NCBI GenBank assembly: GCA_946480295.1
Contig: CAMLIT010000075.1
Coordinates: 1-22,010, forward strand
Length of the DNA: 22,010 nt
Origin: an uncultured Gemmatimonadota bacterium
Lineage (GTDB): Bacteria; Gemmatimonadota; Gemmatimonadetes; Gemmatimonadales; Gemmatimonadaceae
Direction of reading: 5' to 3'
A program made the position numbers and the translations under genes. Shown piece by piece: positions 7,746-16,285 of the stretch (positions are counted from its first letter, which is position 1; the number at the start of each line of letters is the position of its first letter). The notes beneath the pieces were generated by a model. The model was not told where the DNA came from. It was given only the letters and a program-made list of their open reading frames with translations, and did not search any database.

Positions 7746-8525
7746 ATGAGCGCACGGGCGCTCGAGGGAAAGACGGCGATCGTCACCGGCGCCGGCTCCG
7801 GCATCGGCCAGGCGATCGCGATCGGCTTCGCCGAGGCGGGGGCGCGCGTCGCGCTGCTCGACATCGCCGAGGCGGCCAACCAGGCGACGCTCCGGCGCAT
7901 CGAGGAGGCGGGCGGCGCCGCCGCGTGCGTGCGCTGCGACGTCACCCGGCAGCAGGAGGTCTTCGACGCCTTCGGCGCGGTGCAGGAGCGCTACGGGGCG
8001 CTCGACGTCCTCGTGAACAGCGCCGGCGTGGCGCACGTCGGCACGGTGGAGCAGACGAGCGAGGAGGACCTCGATCGCCTGTACGCCGTGAACGTGAAGG
8101 GGGTCTACAACTGCCTCAGGGCGGGCGTGGTCGCGATGAAGGGGCGCGGCGGCGCGATCCTCAACATCGCCTCCGTCGCCTCCTCGATCGGCATCCCCGA
8201 CCGCTTCGCGTACTCGATGACCAAGGGCGCGGTGCTGACGATGACCTACTCCGTGGCGCGCGACTACGTGGACGAGCGGATCCGCTGCAACTCCGTCGCG
8301 CCGGCGCGCGTGCACACCCCCTTCGTGGACGGCTTCCTCGCGAAGAGCTATCCGGGGCGCGAGCGGGAGATGTTCGAGGTGCTCTCGCGCACGCAGCCGA
8401 TCGGCCGCATGGGGCGCCCCGACGAGATCGCGGCGCTGGCGACCTTCCTCTGCTCGGACGCGGCGGCGTTCATCACCGGCAGCAACTTCGCCATCGACGG
8501 CGGGTTCGTCTCTCTCAAGATGTGA
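7746..8525 (+). CDS. SDR dehydrogenase, probable 2-keto-3-deoxy-L-fuconate dehydrogenase
   Basis: Classical short-chain dehydrogenase of 259 aa. It has the nucleotide-binding motif TGAGSGIG (14-21), NSAG (91-94), Asn116, and the catalytic Ser143, Tyr156 and Lys160 (YSMTK). Asp39 after the second strand favours NAD over NADP. ATG is preceded by GGGGAG (7734-7739) with a six-base spacer. The gene is four bases upstream of the FAH-family hydrolase gene. I tentatively assign it to oxidation of 2-keto-3-deoxy-L-fuconate to the 2,4-diketo acid because of that pairing and the FVDGFL/PIGRMG C-terminal pattern. It could instead be the L-fucose 1-dehydrogenase, since a second SDR and a Zn-dehydrogenase lie in the same operon. 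Confidence 0.85.
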   Translation: MSARALEGKTAIVTGAGSGIGQAIAIGFAEAGARVALLDIAEAANQATLRRIEEAGGAAACVRCDVTRQQEVFDAFGAVQERYGALDVLVNSAGVAHVGTVEQTSEEDLDRLYAVNVKGVYNCLRAGVVAMKGRGGAILNIASVASSIGIPDRFAYSMTKGAVLTMTYSVARDYVDERIRCNSVAPARVHTPFVDGFLAKSYPGREREMFEVLSRTQPIGRMGRPDEIAALATFLCSDAAAFITGSNFAIDGGFVSLKM

Positions 8526-8529
8526 GGAC

Positions 8530-9384
8530 ATGAAGCTCATCCGATTCGGGGAGCCGGGGCGCGAGCGGCCCGGCGTGCTGCTGGGCGACGGGCGCCGCGT
8601 CGACGCGTCCGCCTTCGGCGAGGACTACGACGAGCACTTCTTCGGCGGCGACGGCCTGCAGCGGCTGGCGCGCTGGCTCGAGCGCGACGGCCGCGATGCG
8701 CCGCGTGTCGGCGACGACGTGCGCCTCGGTGCGCCCGTGGCGCGGCCGAGCAAGATCGTCTGCATCGGCCTCAACTTCCGCGACCACGCCGCCGAGACGG
8801 GCGCGGCCATCCCGGCGGAGCCGATCCTCTTCTTCAAGGCCACGACGGCGATCTGCGGTCCCAACGACGACGTCGTCATCCCGCGCGGGAGCACGAAGAC
8901 CGACTGGGAGGTCGAGCTGGCGTTCGTGATCGGGCGGCGGGCGAGCTACGTGGAGAAGGACCGCGCGCGCGACCACGTCGCCGGCTACGTCCTGCACAAC
9001 GACTACTCGGAGCGCGCCTTCCAGATCGAGCGCGGCGGGCAGTGGGTGAAGGGGAAGAGCTGCGACACCTTCGCGCCCCTCGGCCCCTTCGTCGCCACCC
9101 CCGACGAGCTGGGCGACGTGCACGACCTCGGGATGTGGCTCACCGTGAACGGCGAGACGAAGCAGCGCGGCTCCACGCGCGACATGATCTTCGACGTGCC
9201 GACGCTCGTGAGCTACATCAGCCAGTTCATGACCCTCCTCCCGGGGGACATCGTGACGACGGGGACGCCGGCGGGGGTGGCGCTCGGCCAGAAGCCGCCG
9301 CGCTTCCTCCAGCCGGGCGACGTCGTGGAGCTCGGCATCGACGGGCTCGGGTCGTCGAGGCAGCGCCTCCGTGCCGCCGACTGA
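8530..9384 (+). CDS. FAH-family hydrolase, probable 2,4-diketo-3-deoxy-L-fuconate hydrolase
   Basis: A 284-residue fumarylacetoacetase-family protein (PF01557). The motif IGLNFRDHA (with His86) is at 79-87. Metal ligands fit Glu127 and Glu129 in DWEVELAF and Asp158 in HNDYSER. The C-terminal GDIVTTGTPAGVALG loop is typical. In the non-phosphorylative L-fucose route this family cleaves 2,4-diketo-3-deoxy-L-fuconate to pyruvate and L-lactate; the presence of fuconate dehydratase upstream and LutABC downstream fits exactly that. Homologues are often labelled ureidoglycolate lyase or acylpyruvate hydrolase, but no purine or aromatic pathway genes are here. The 3' end overlaps the next SDR gene by 14 nt. 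Confidence 0.87.
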   Translation: MKLIRFGEPGRERPGVLLGDGRRVDASAFGEDYDEHFFGGDGLQRLARWLERDGRDAPRVGDDVRLGAPVARPSKIVCIGLNFRDHAAETGAAIPAEPILFFKATTAICGPNDDVVIPRGSTKTDWEVELAFVIGRRASYVEKDRARDHVAGYVLHNDYSERAFQIERGGQWVKGKSCDTFAPLGPFVATPDELGDVHDLGMWLTVNGETKQRGSTRDMIFDVPTLVSYISQFMTLLPGDIVTTGTPAGVALGQKPPRFLQPGDVVELGIDGLGSSRQRLRAAD

Positions 9385-10150
9385 GGCGAGCCTCGCCGGC
9401 CGCACGGCCGTGATCACCGGCGCGAGCACCGGCATCGGCCGCGCGTGCGCCCGGCGCTTCGCCGAGGCCGGCGTGCGCCTCGTCCTCGCCGACGTGCTCG
9501 ATCGCGAGGGCGAGTCGCTGGTCCGCGAGCTCGCCGCCGAGGGGCACGAGGCGCACTACGTCCACGCCGACGTGAGCCGGCGCGCCGACAACGAGCGCGC
9601 CGTCGACGTCTGCGTCCAGCGCTTCGGCCGCATCGACATCCTCTTCTGCAACGCGGGGATCAACCTGCCGAAGCAGCTCCCGCAGAGCACGGACGACGAG
9701 ATCGAGCGCGTCTTCGCCGTGAACGTGTACGGCCCGATGTACGCGGCGCGGCACGCGATCGCGCGCATGCTCGCGCAGGCGGAGGGCGGGACGATCCTCT
9801 TCACCGCGAGCAAGACGGGGCTCGTCGCGCAGACCGACTCGCCCGTCTACTGCGCCTCGAAGGGCGCGGTCGTCATGATGGCGAAGGCGCTGGCGCTCGA
9901 CTACGCGACCCGCGGCATCCGCGTCAACGCGCTCTGCCCGGGGATCATCGACACGCCGATGCTCCACCACTTCGCCGACGCCATGCCCGATCCCGCCGCG
10001 GCGTGGCGGGAGTACGAGTCCGCGCAGCCGATCGGACGGCTCGGGACCCCGGAGGAGTGCGCGAACGCCGCGCTCTGGCTCGTCTCCCCCGATGCGTCGT
10101 TCATCACCGGCGTCGCCCTTCCGGTCGACGGCGGCTTCACCGCGATGTGA
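9371..10150 (+). CDS. SDR dehydrogenase, candidate L-fucose 1-dehydrogenase
   Basis: A second classical short-chain dehydrogenase, 259 aa. It has TGASTGIG (17-24), CNAG (93-96), Asn118, and catalytic Ser147, Tyr160 and Lys164 (YCASK). Asp41 after strand two suggests NAD use. GTG start at 9371 lies inside the end of the FAH-family gene, with GAGG at 9357-9360; this implies translational coupling. The pathway needs two NAD(P)-linked oxidations, L-fucose to L-fuconolactone and 2-keto-3-deoxy-L-fuconate to the diketo acid. This SDR probably performs one of them. I favour the first for this protein and the second for the SDR beside the hydrolase, but the reverse is possible. Confidence 0.82.
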   Translation: MPPTEASLAGRTAVITGASTGIGRACARRFAEAGVRLVLADVLDREGESLVRELAAEGHEAHYVHADVSRRADNERAVDVCVQRFGRIDILFCNAGINLPKQLPQSTDDEIERVFAVNVYGPMYAARHAIARMLAQAEGGTILFTASKTGLVAQTDSPVYCASKGAVVMMAKALALDYATRGIRVNALCPGIIDTPMLHHFADAMPDPAAAWREYESAQPIGRLGTPEECANAALWLVSPDASFITGVALPVDGGFTAM

Positions 10151-10179
10151 CCGCTCCCGGGAGCGACAGCGAGAGACCC

Positions 10180-11496
10180 GTGCCCACGACGATCACCAGC
10201 GTCACCACCCACGACATCCGCTTCCCGACGTCGCGCAACCTCGACGGCTCCGACGCGATGTTCGGCGATCCGGACTACTCGGCCGCGTACGTGGTGCTGC
10301 ACACGGACAGCCCGGGTGGCCTCGAGGGGCACGGGCTCACCTTCACCATCGGTCGCGGCAACGAGGTGTGCGTCGCCGCCCTGCACGCGCTGGCGCCCCT
10401 CGTGCGGGGGCTCACGCTGGAGGGGATCACCGCCGACATGGGGGCGTTCTGGCGTCGCATGGTCGGCGACTCGCAGCTCCGCTGGATCGGGCCGGAGAAG
10501 GGCGCGCTGCACCTCGCCGTCGGCGCGGTGGTGAACGCGGTGTGGGACCTCTGGGCCGAGGCGGAGGGGAAGCCGCTGTGGAAGCTGCTCGCCGACATGA
10601 CCCCCGAGGAGCTCGTGCGGTGCATCGACTTCCGCTACATCACCGACGCGCTGACGCCTGACGAGGCCCTCGCCATCCTCCGCGACCGCGCGCCGACGCG
10701 CGCCGCGCGGGAGGCGGAGATGCGCCGCTGCGGCTACCCGGCGTACACGACCTCCGCGGGCTGGCTCGGCTACTCCGACGAGAAGATCCGTCGCCTCTGC
10801 CGCGAGGGGCTGGCGCAGGGGTGGTCGCACTTCAAGATCAAGGTCGGGCGCGACCTGCGCGACGACCTGCGCCGCGCGGCGCTCGTGCGCGAGGAGATCG
10901 GCCCCGATCGGAAGCTGATGATGGACGCCAACCAGGTCTGGGACGTCGGCGAGGCGATCGCCAACATGCGCGAGCTGGCGCGCTTCGACCCCTGGTGGAT
11001 CGAGGAGCCGACGAGCCCCGACGACGTGCTCGGCCACGCGGCGATCGCGCGCGCGATCGCGCCGATCGGCGTCGCGACGGGCGAGCAGTGCCAGAACCGC
11101 GTCGTCTTCAAGCAGCTCATGCAGGCGAACGCGATCCGCTTCTGTCAGATCGACGCCTGCCGGCTGGGCGGGGTGAACGAGGTGCTCGCCGTGCTGCTGA
11201 TGGCGGCGAAGTTCGGCGTGCCGGTGTGCCCGCACGCCGGCGGCGTCGGGCTCTGCGAGTACGTGCAGCACCTCGCGATCGTCGACTACGTGTGCGTGAG
11301 CGCCTCGCTCGAGGACCGCATCGTGGAGTACGTGGACCACCTCCACGAGCACTTCGTCGATCCCGTCGTCGTGCGCGGCGGCTGCTACATGCCGCCCACG
11401 CTCCCCGGCTACAGCATCACCATGAAGCCGGAGAGCATCCGCGACTTCGCCTTCCCGGACGGCGCCGCCTGGACCGCCGCCGGCCTTTCCGCCTGA
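10180..11496 (+). CDS. fucD: L-fuconate dehydratase (enolase superfamily)
   Basis: Enolase-superfamily dehydratase that removes water from L-fuconate to give 2-keto-3-deoxy-L-fuconate, using Mg2+ in the cytoplasm. From the GTG at 10180 it is 438 aa. The KxK motif is Lys219/Lys221 (HFKIKVG); metal ligands are Asp249 (MMDANQ), Glu275 ([10 protein letters not shown]) and Glu302 (TGEQCQNR); the general base pair is His352 (PHAGGVGL) with Asp325. All sit one residue from the positions I recall for the characterised Xanthomonas campestris enzyme (about 441 aa), which is strong support for both function and start. A GTG at 10147, overlapping the previous stop, would add 11 residues and is the alternative. 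It is the diagnostic gene of the operon. Confidence 0.95.
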   Translation: MPTTITSVTTHDIRFPTSRNLDGSDAMFGDPDYSAAYVVLHTDSPGGLEGHGLTFTIGRGNEVCVAALHALAPLVRGLTLEGITADMGAFWRRMVGDSQLRWIGPEKGALHLAVGAVVNAVWDLWAEAEGKPLWKLLADMTPEELVRCIDFRYITDALTPDEALAILRDRAPTRAAREAEMRRCGYPAYTTSAGWLGYSDEKIRRLCREGLAQGWSHFKIKVGRDLRDDLRRAALVREEIGPDRKLMMDANQVWDVGEAIANMRELARFDPWWIEEPTSPDDVLGHAAIARAIAPIGVATGEQCQNRVVFKQLMQANAIRFCQIDACRLGGVNEVLAVLLMAAKFGVPVCPHAGGVGLCEYVQHLAIVDYVCVSASLEDRIVEYVDHLHEHFVDPVVVRGGCYMPPTLPGYSITMKPESIRDFAFPDGAAWTAAGLSA

Positions 11497-11508
11497 CGCT
11501 CGCCAAAC

Positions 11509-11515
11509 GAGGAGG
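11509..11515 (+). promoter_or_regulatory. Ribosome binding site that favours the GTG start of the fucosidase
   Basis: GAGGAGG touches the ATG at 11516, which leaves no spacer for that codon. It lies six bases from the in-frame GTG at 11522, the usual distance. Translation therefore probably starts at the GTG. Confidence 0.6.
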
Positions 11516-11521
11516 ATGACC

Positions 11522-12904
11522 GTGACGATCCGACGCACCACTCTCGCGCTGGCGCTGGGCGCCGCCGTGGCCGCCCTCGCCGCGCCGGCGGCGCGCGCCC
11601 AGGACTACACCCGGGAGACGCAGGCCCAGCGCGACGCGCGCATGGCGTGGTGGCGCGATGCCCGCTTCGGGATGTTCATCCACTGGGGACTCTACGCCGT
11701 GCCCGCCGGCACGTACCACGGCGAGCGCCTGCCGAACATCGGCGAGTGGATCATGAACAACGCGCACATCCCGATCCCCGAGTACGAGCAGTTCGCGAAG
11801 CGCTTCGACCCCGAGCAGTTCGACGCCGACGCGTGGGTGCGCATCGCCAAGGACGCCGGGATGAAGTACATCGTCATCACCTCCAAGCACCACGACGGCT
11901 TCGCCATGTTCGACTCGAAGGTGTCGAAGTACGACGTCGTCGACGCCACGCCGTATCACCGCGACGTGATCCGCCAGCTCGCCCGGGCGGCGCACCGGCA
12001 GGGGATGAAGTTCGGCGTCTACTACTCGATCATGGACTGGCACCACCCGGACGCCCAGGCACCCAACTACCCGAACTACAACTCGACCACAGCCCACAAC
12101 CCGAACTTCCAGCGCTACGTCGACGACTACATGAAGCCGCAGCTGAAGGAGCTGCTGACGCAGTATCCGGAGATCGACCTCCTCTGGTTCGACGGCGACT
12201 GGATCGCCGACTGGAACGCCGATCGCGGGCGCGACCTGTACAACTACCTGCGCGCGATCAAGCCGAGCCTGATCATCAACAACCGCATCGGCCACGACCG
12301 GCAGGGGATGACGGGGCTCAACAAGCAGGGCACCATGGCGCTCGGCGACTACGGCACGCCCGAGCAGCGCGTGCCCCCCGGCGGGCTTCCCGGCGTCGAC
12401 TGGGAGACCTGCATGACGATGAACGACACATGGGGCTACAAGTCGTACGACGACGACTGGAAGGACACGCGGACGCTGCTCCGCACGCTCATCGACATCG
12501 CGTCGAAGGGCGGGAACTTCCTCCTCAACGTCGGGCCGACCGCGCAGGGGCTCATCCCCGCGCCGAGCGTCCACCGGCTCGCCGAGATGGGACACTGGAT
12601 GCAGGTGAACGGCGAGGCGATCCACGGCACGACGGCGAGCCCGTACGGGCTCCCCTCGTGGGGGCGCTACACGGCCAAGGGCGGGAAGGTCTACGGCTTC
12701 ATCTTCGACTGGCCGAAGAGCCACCAGCTCGCCCTCGACGGCGTCAAGGAGAAGCCGGTTCGCGCCTACCTGCTCGCCGACCACAAGCCGCTCGACATCG
12801 TGCCGAGCGACAGCGGCTTCGCCGTGAAGCTCCCGGCGGTGGCGCCGAGCACCATCGCGTCGGTGCTCGTCCTCGAGACGTCGACCCAGGCCGCGCAGCG
12901 ATGA
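11522..12904 (+). CDS. Exported alpha-L-fucosidase, glycoside hydrolase family 29
   Basis: Releases terminal alpha-linked L-fucose from glycans by a retaining mechanism. Residues 1-26 form a Sec signal peptide ending ARA|Q, with no lipobox, so the mature enzyme acts in the periplasm or outside the cell. GH29 landmarks follow: RFGMFIHWGLY (about 48-58), SKHHDGFAMF (121-130), YYSIMDWHHP (167-176), and LLWFDGDW with Asp224 as the expected nucleophile. WETCMTMNDTWGY (294-306) and GGNFLLNVGPTAQG complete the family pattern. Which residue is the acid/base is not clear from sequence alone. About 460 aa is normal. It is the only secreted catabolic enzyme in the operon and points to fucosides as the natural substrate. 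The last bases overlap the dehydrogenase start by ATGA. Confidence 0.94.
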   Translation: MTIRRTTLALALGAAVAALAAPAARAQDYTRETQAQRDARMAWWRDARFGMFIHWGLYAVPAGTYHGERLPNIGEWIMNNAHIPIPEYEQFAKRFDPEQFDADAWVRIAKDAGMKYIVITSKHHDGFAMFDSKVSKYDVVDATPYHRDVIRQLARAAHRQGMKFGVYYSIMDWHHPDAQAPNYPNYNSTTAHNPNFQRYVDDYMKPQLKELLTQYPEIDLLWFDGDWIADWNADRGRDLYNYLRAIKPSLIINNRIGHDRQGMTGLNKQGTMALGDYGTPEQRVPPGGLPGVDWETCMTMNDTWGYKSYDDDWKDTRTLLRTLIDIASKGGNFLLNVGPTAQGLIPAPSVHRLAEMGHWMQVNGEAIHGTTASPYGLPSWGRYTAKGGKVYGFIFDWPKSHQLALDGVKEKPVRAYLLADHKPLDIVPSDSGFAVKLPAVAPSTIASVLVLETSTQAAQR

Positions 12905-14088
12905 CCGGTGCCACGCTGCCTGGCGCGCCGGCCGCTCCGGCGCTCATGCGCGCCGCCGTCCTCGTGGACGTCGGCCGCATCGAGCTGCGCGACGTCCCGC
13001 GTCCCGCCCTGCGGCCGGACGAGGTGCGCGTGCGCGTCCAGGCGGTGGGCATCTGCGGCACCGACCTCCACATCGTCGCGGGACACGCCAACTACCACCG
13101 CGACGCCTCCGGGCGCGTCGTCCCGCTGCGCGACGCGCCGCAGATCCTCGGCCACGAGATCACCGGCGTCGTCGACGAGATCGGCGCGGCGGTCACCGAC
13201 CTCCGGGCGGGCGACCGCGTCGTCGTCGACCAGGGGCGAAGCTGCGTGAGCGAGGCGCGCGTGCCGCGGTGCGAGTACTGCGCCACCGGCGACTCGCACC
13301 AGTGCGAGCACTATCGCGAGCACGGCATCACGGGACTGCCCGGCGGCTTCGCCGAGTACGTCACCGTCCCCGCGGTCAACGCCGTCGCCCTCCGCTCGCC
13401 GCTCGAGCCGGCGCAGGCGGCGCTCACCGAGCCGCTGGGCTGCGTCATCCACACCACCGACGTGACGCTGCGGACGCCGGCGCGCTACACCATCGGCGCC
13501 GCCGATCCCGCGCGGCGCGTGCGCGCGATCCTGATCTGCGGCGCCGGCCCCGCCGGGCTGCTGCTCGTGCAGCACCTCCGCAACGTGGCCGGCTTCGACG
13601 GATCGATCCTCGTCTCCGAGCCCGGCGCGCACCGCCGGGCCCTCGCCGAGCGATTCGGCGCGACCACCATCGACCCGCGCGCGGCCGACCTCGTGGAGGT
13701 GGTGCGCGAGCGCACCGGCGGCCGCCGTGTCGAGCTGTTGATCGACGCGAGCGGCGCCGGGAGCGTGTTCACCGCCATCCCGGGGCTCCTCCGCAAGCAG
13801 GGGACGATCGTGCTCTACGGCCATGGCCACGCCGGCGTGGACCTCAGCGTCCTGAACCAGGTCCAGTTCCTCGAGCCGACCCTCCTCTCGCCCGTCGGCG
13901 CGTCGGGCGGCCATGATGCGGACGGGCGTCCCACGACGTACGTTCGGGCGTTGCGATCGATCGAGGAGGGCCGCGTGGACGTGGCGCCCCTCGTCACGCA
14001 CCGCTATCCCTCGCTCGACGCGCTGCCGGCGGCGTTCGCCGGCGACCACGAGGCGCCCGGGTACATCAAGGGCGTGCTCATTCTCTGA
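12901..14088 (+). CDS. Zn-dependent medium-chain dehydrogenase
   Basis: A 395-residue MDR-superfamily (GroES-like plus Rossmann) dehydrogenase. Catalytic zinc ligands fit Cys52 (ICGTDLH) and His85-Glu86 (LGHE). The nucleotide site is CGAGPAGLL (213-221). Structural-zinc cysteines are Cys115, Cys124, Cys127 and Cys135; the first gap is eight residues instead of the usual two, so this lobe carries an insertion. A second extra loop (residues 65-80) precedes LGHE. The substrate is not identifiable. Options are L-fucose oxidation in parallel with the SDR, another hexose from the same glycan, or an aldehyde side product. The ATG overlaps the fucosidase stop; ATG at 12946 is a possible later start that removes a 15-residue Ala/Pro-rich leader. 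Confidence 0.85.
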   Translation: MTGATLPGAPAAPALMRAAVLVDVGRIELRDVPRPALRPDEVRVRVQAVGICGTDLHIVAGHANYHRDASGRVVPLRDAPQILGHEITGVVDEIGAAVTDLRAGDRVVVDQGRSCVSEARVPRCEYCATGDSHQCEHYREHGITGLPGGFAEYVTVPAVNAVALRSPLEPAQAALTEPLGCVIHTTDVTLRTPARYTIGAADPARRVRAILICGAGPAGLLLVQHLRNVAGFDGSILVSEPGAHRRALAERFGATTIDPRAADLVEVVRERTGGRRVELLIDASGAGSVFTAIPGLLRKQGTIVLYGHGHAGVDLSVLNQVQFLEPTLLSPVGASGGHDADGRPTTYVRALRSIEEGRVDVAPLVTHRYPSLDALPAAFAGDHEAPGYIKGVLIL

Positions 14089-14109
14089 CTCGCCGCTCTC
14101 CCTCTCGTC

Positions 14110-14835
14110 ATGCACGTCTCGCTGTTCGTCACCTGTCTCGTGGATCAGCTCTGGCCGGAGGTGGGCACGAGCGCGGTCGAGGTCCTGCGGCGCGTCGGCT
14201 GCACGGTGGACTTCGACGAGCGCCAGACCTGCTGCGGGCAGCCCGCCTTCAACGCGGGCTACCGCCCGGAGGCGCGCACCCTCGCCGAGCGATTCATCTC
14301 GATCTTCGAGGAGGGCGGGGCGGAGGCGATCGTGTGTCCGTCGGGGTCGTGCACCGCGATGGTGAAGCACTACGAGACGCTGTTCGAGGACGACGAGCGC
14401 TGGCAGGAGCGGGCGCGCGCCGTCGCGGCGCGCACCCACGAGCTGAGCTCCTTCCTCGTCAACCAGCTCGGCGTGGACGACGTCGGCGCGCGCTTCGCCG
14501 GCCGGCTCACCTGGCACGACGCCTGTCACGGCCTGCGCGAGCTCGGGGTGTACGGGGAGCCGCGACGCCTGCTCGGCAGGGTGCAGGGCGCGGAGCTCGT
14601 GGACCTGCCGAGCTCCACGACCTGCTGCGGCTTCGGCGGCACCTTCTCCGTGAAGTACCCGGAGATCTCCGTCGCCATGCTCGACCAGAAGGTGGACGCG
14701 ATCGAGCAGGCGGGCGTGGATGCCGTCGTCGCGGCGGACACGAGCTGCCTCATGCAGATCGGCGGACGGCTCTCGCGCCGCGGCTCGCGGGTGCGCGTGA
14801 TGCACCTCGCCGAAGTCCTCGCGCGGACGGCGTGA
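14110..14835 (+). CDS. lutA: L-lactate dehydrogenase complex protein LutA
   Basis: Cysteine-rich (CCG-domain) subunit of the LutABC L-lactate oxidation complex, which converts L-lactate to pyruvate. At 241 aa it matches the family length. The two CCG repeats are at QTCCGQP (Cys41-Cys42) and TTCCGFGGTFSVKY (Cys172-Cys173), with supporting cysteines in CPSGSC (76-81), HDACHG and DTSCLMQ, suitable for iron-sulfur or heterodisulfide-type centres. It is followed by lutB after 10 bases. In this operon it would consume the L-lactate made by the FAH-family hydrolase. Glycolate oxidase GlcF is a related CCG protein but is longer and has ferredoxin domains, absent here. Confidence 0.93.
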   Translation: MHVSLFVTCLVDQLWPEVGTSAVEVLRRVGCTVDFDERQTCCGQPAFNAGYRPEARTLAERFISIFEEGGAEAIVCPSGSCTAMVKHYETLFEDDERWQERARAVAARTHELSSFLVNQLGVDDVGARFAGRLTWHDACHGLRELGVYGEPRRLLGRVQGAELVDLPSSTTCCGFGGTFSVKYPEISVAMLDQKVDAIEQAGVDAVVAADTSCLMQIGGRLSRRGSRVRVMHLAEVLARTA

Positions 14836-14845
14836 CGCGGCGGCC

Positions 14846-16285
14846 ATGACGTCCACTCACCTCACCGCCGAGACGTTCGACCGCAACGCCCGCGCGGCGC
14901 TGGAGGACGCGCAGCTCCGCGGCGCGCTGCGCAACGCGACGACGCTCTTCGGCGAGCGGCGGCGCGCCGCGATCGGCACCGTGGCCGACTGGGAGGGGCT
15001 GCGCGACCGGGCGCGCGCCATCAAGGACGACGTCCTCCTCCACCTGGACCGCTACCTCGAGGAGCTCACGGCGAACGCCGAGCGCGCCGGCGCCACCGTG
15101 CACTGGGCGCGCGACGCCGCCGAGGCCTGCGAGATCATCGCGCGCATCGCCGAAGCGCGCGGCGCCCGCACGGTGGTGAAGAGCAAGAGCATGGCGACGG
15201 AGGAGGTCCACCTGAATGCCGCGCTGGCGCGCCGCGGCATCGAGCCGGTGGAGACGGACCTCGGCGAGTACATCATCCAGCTCGCCGGGGAGACGCCGTC
15301 GCACATCGTCGTGCCGGCCATCCACAAGACGAAGGCGCAGATCGCCGCGCTGTTCGCCGAGAAGCTCGGCACGGCGGCGTCGGACGACGTGGCGACGCTC
15401 ACCGCCGCGGCGCGGCAGACGCTCCGCCGGCGCTTCGCCGAGGCGGACCTCGGGATCAGCGGCGTCAACTTCGCCGTCGCCGAGACGGGCACGATCCTCA
15501 TCCTCGAGAACGAGGGGAACGCGCGCCTGACGACGACGCTGCCGCGCACCCACGTCGCGCTGATGGGGATCGAGAAGGTCATCCCGCGCTTCGCCGACCT
15601 CGAGCTCTTCCTCGAGCTGCTGCCGCGCTCCGGCACCGGCCAGCGGCTGACGACATACCAGTCGCTGCTCACCGGCGCGAAGCGGCGTCCCGACGACGAG
15701 GGCCCGGAGGAGCTGCACCTCGTCCTCCTCGACAACGGCCGCTCGCGGATGCTCGCGCTCCCCGTGACGCGCCAGTCGCTGGCGTGCATCCGCTGCGGCG
15801 CGTGCCTCAATGCCTGCCCCGTCTACCAGCAGATCGGCGGGCACGCCTACGGCTCGGTGTATCCCGGGCCGATCGGCGCGGTCATCACGCCGCAGCTCTT
15901 CGGCATCGAACACTCGGCGCAGCTCCCGTACGCGTCGAGCCTGTGTGGCGCGTGCCGCGAGGTCTGCCCGGTGAAGATCGACATCCCCTCGCTGCTGCTC
16001 CACCTGCGCGCCGAGGTCGTGCGGCGCGACGCGGGGGGCGGGCACCGGATGGAGCGGCTGGCCTTCCGTGGCTACGCGATGGTGATGCGCCACCCGCGGC
16101 TCTTCGCGTGGGCGACGCGCCTCGGCCGTCGCCTGCAGCGGCTGGCGCGCGTCGGCGACCGTGTGGGCAGGGCGAACCCGCTCGCCGCGCGGCTCGTGCC
16201 GCCGTTGGGCGCGTGGACGGCGTGGCGCGACCTGCGTCCGCTCGCGCCGCGCAGCTTCCGCGAGCAGTGGAGGGACCGCCGATGA
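14846..16285 (+). CDS. lutB: L-lactate dehydrogenase iron-sulfur protein LutB
   Basis: Iron-sulfur subunit of LutABC, 479 aa, close to the usual ~475. The N-terminal two-thirds is the LUD (DUF162) domain with VVKSKSMATEEVHLN (110-124) and the conserved VAETGTILILENEGNARL (211-228). Two ferredoxin motifs follow: CIRCGACLNACP (Cys314, 317, 320, 324) and CGACREVCP (Cys367, 370, 374). The C-terminal ~95 residues form the expected LutB tail, rich in Arg and Leu. It would pass electrons from lactate to the respiratory chain, though the acceptor cannot be seen here. Its stop overlaps the lutC start by ATGA (16282-16285). Confidence 0.95.
   Translation: MTSTHLTAETFDRNARAALEDAQLRGALRNATTLFGERRRAAIGTVADWEGLRDRARAIKDDVLLHLDRYLEELTANAERAGATVHWARDAAEACEIIARIAEARGARTVVKSKSMATEEVHLNAALARRGIEPVETDLGEYIIQLAGETPSHIVVPAIHKTKAQIAALFAEKLGTAASDDVATLTAAARQTLRRRFAEADLGISGVNFAVAETGTILILENEGNARLTTTLPRTHVALMGIEKVIPRFADLELFLELLPRSGTGQRLTTYQSLLTGAKRRPDDEGPEELHLVLLDNGRSRMLALPVTRQSLACIRCGACLNACPVYQQIGGHAYGSVYPGPIGAVITPQLFGIEHSAQLPYASSLCGACREVCPVKIDIPSLLLHLRAEVVRRDAGGGHRMERLAFRGYAMVMRHPRLFAWATRLGRRLQRLARVGDRVGRANPLAARLVPPLGAWTAWRDLRPLAPRSFREQWRDRR

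Noticed and set aside
8530..9384. Annotation as ureidoglycolate lyase or fumarylacetoacetase
   Set aside because: The fold is shared, but the operon has no purine or aromatic catabolism genes, while every step of the L-fucose route that ends in a diketo acid is present.
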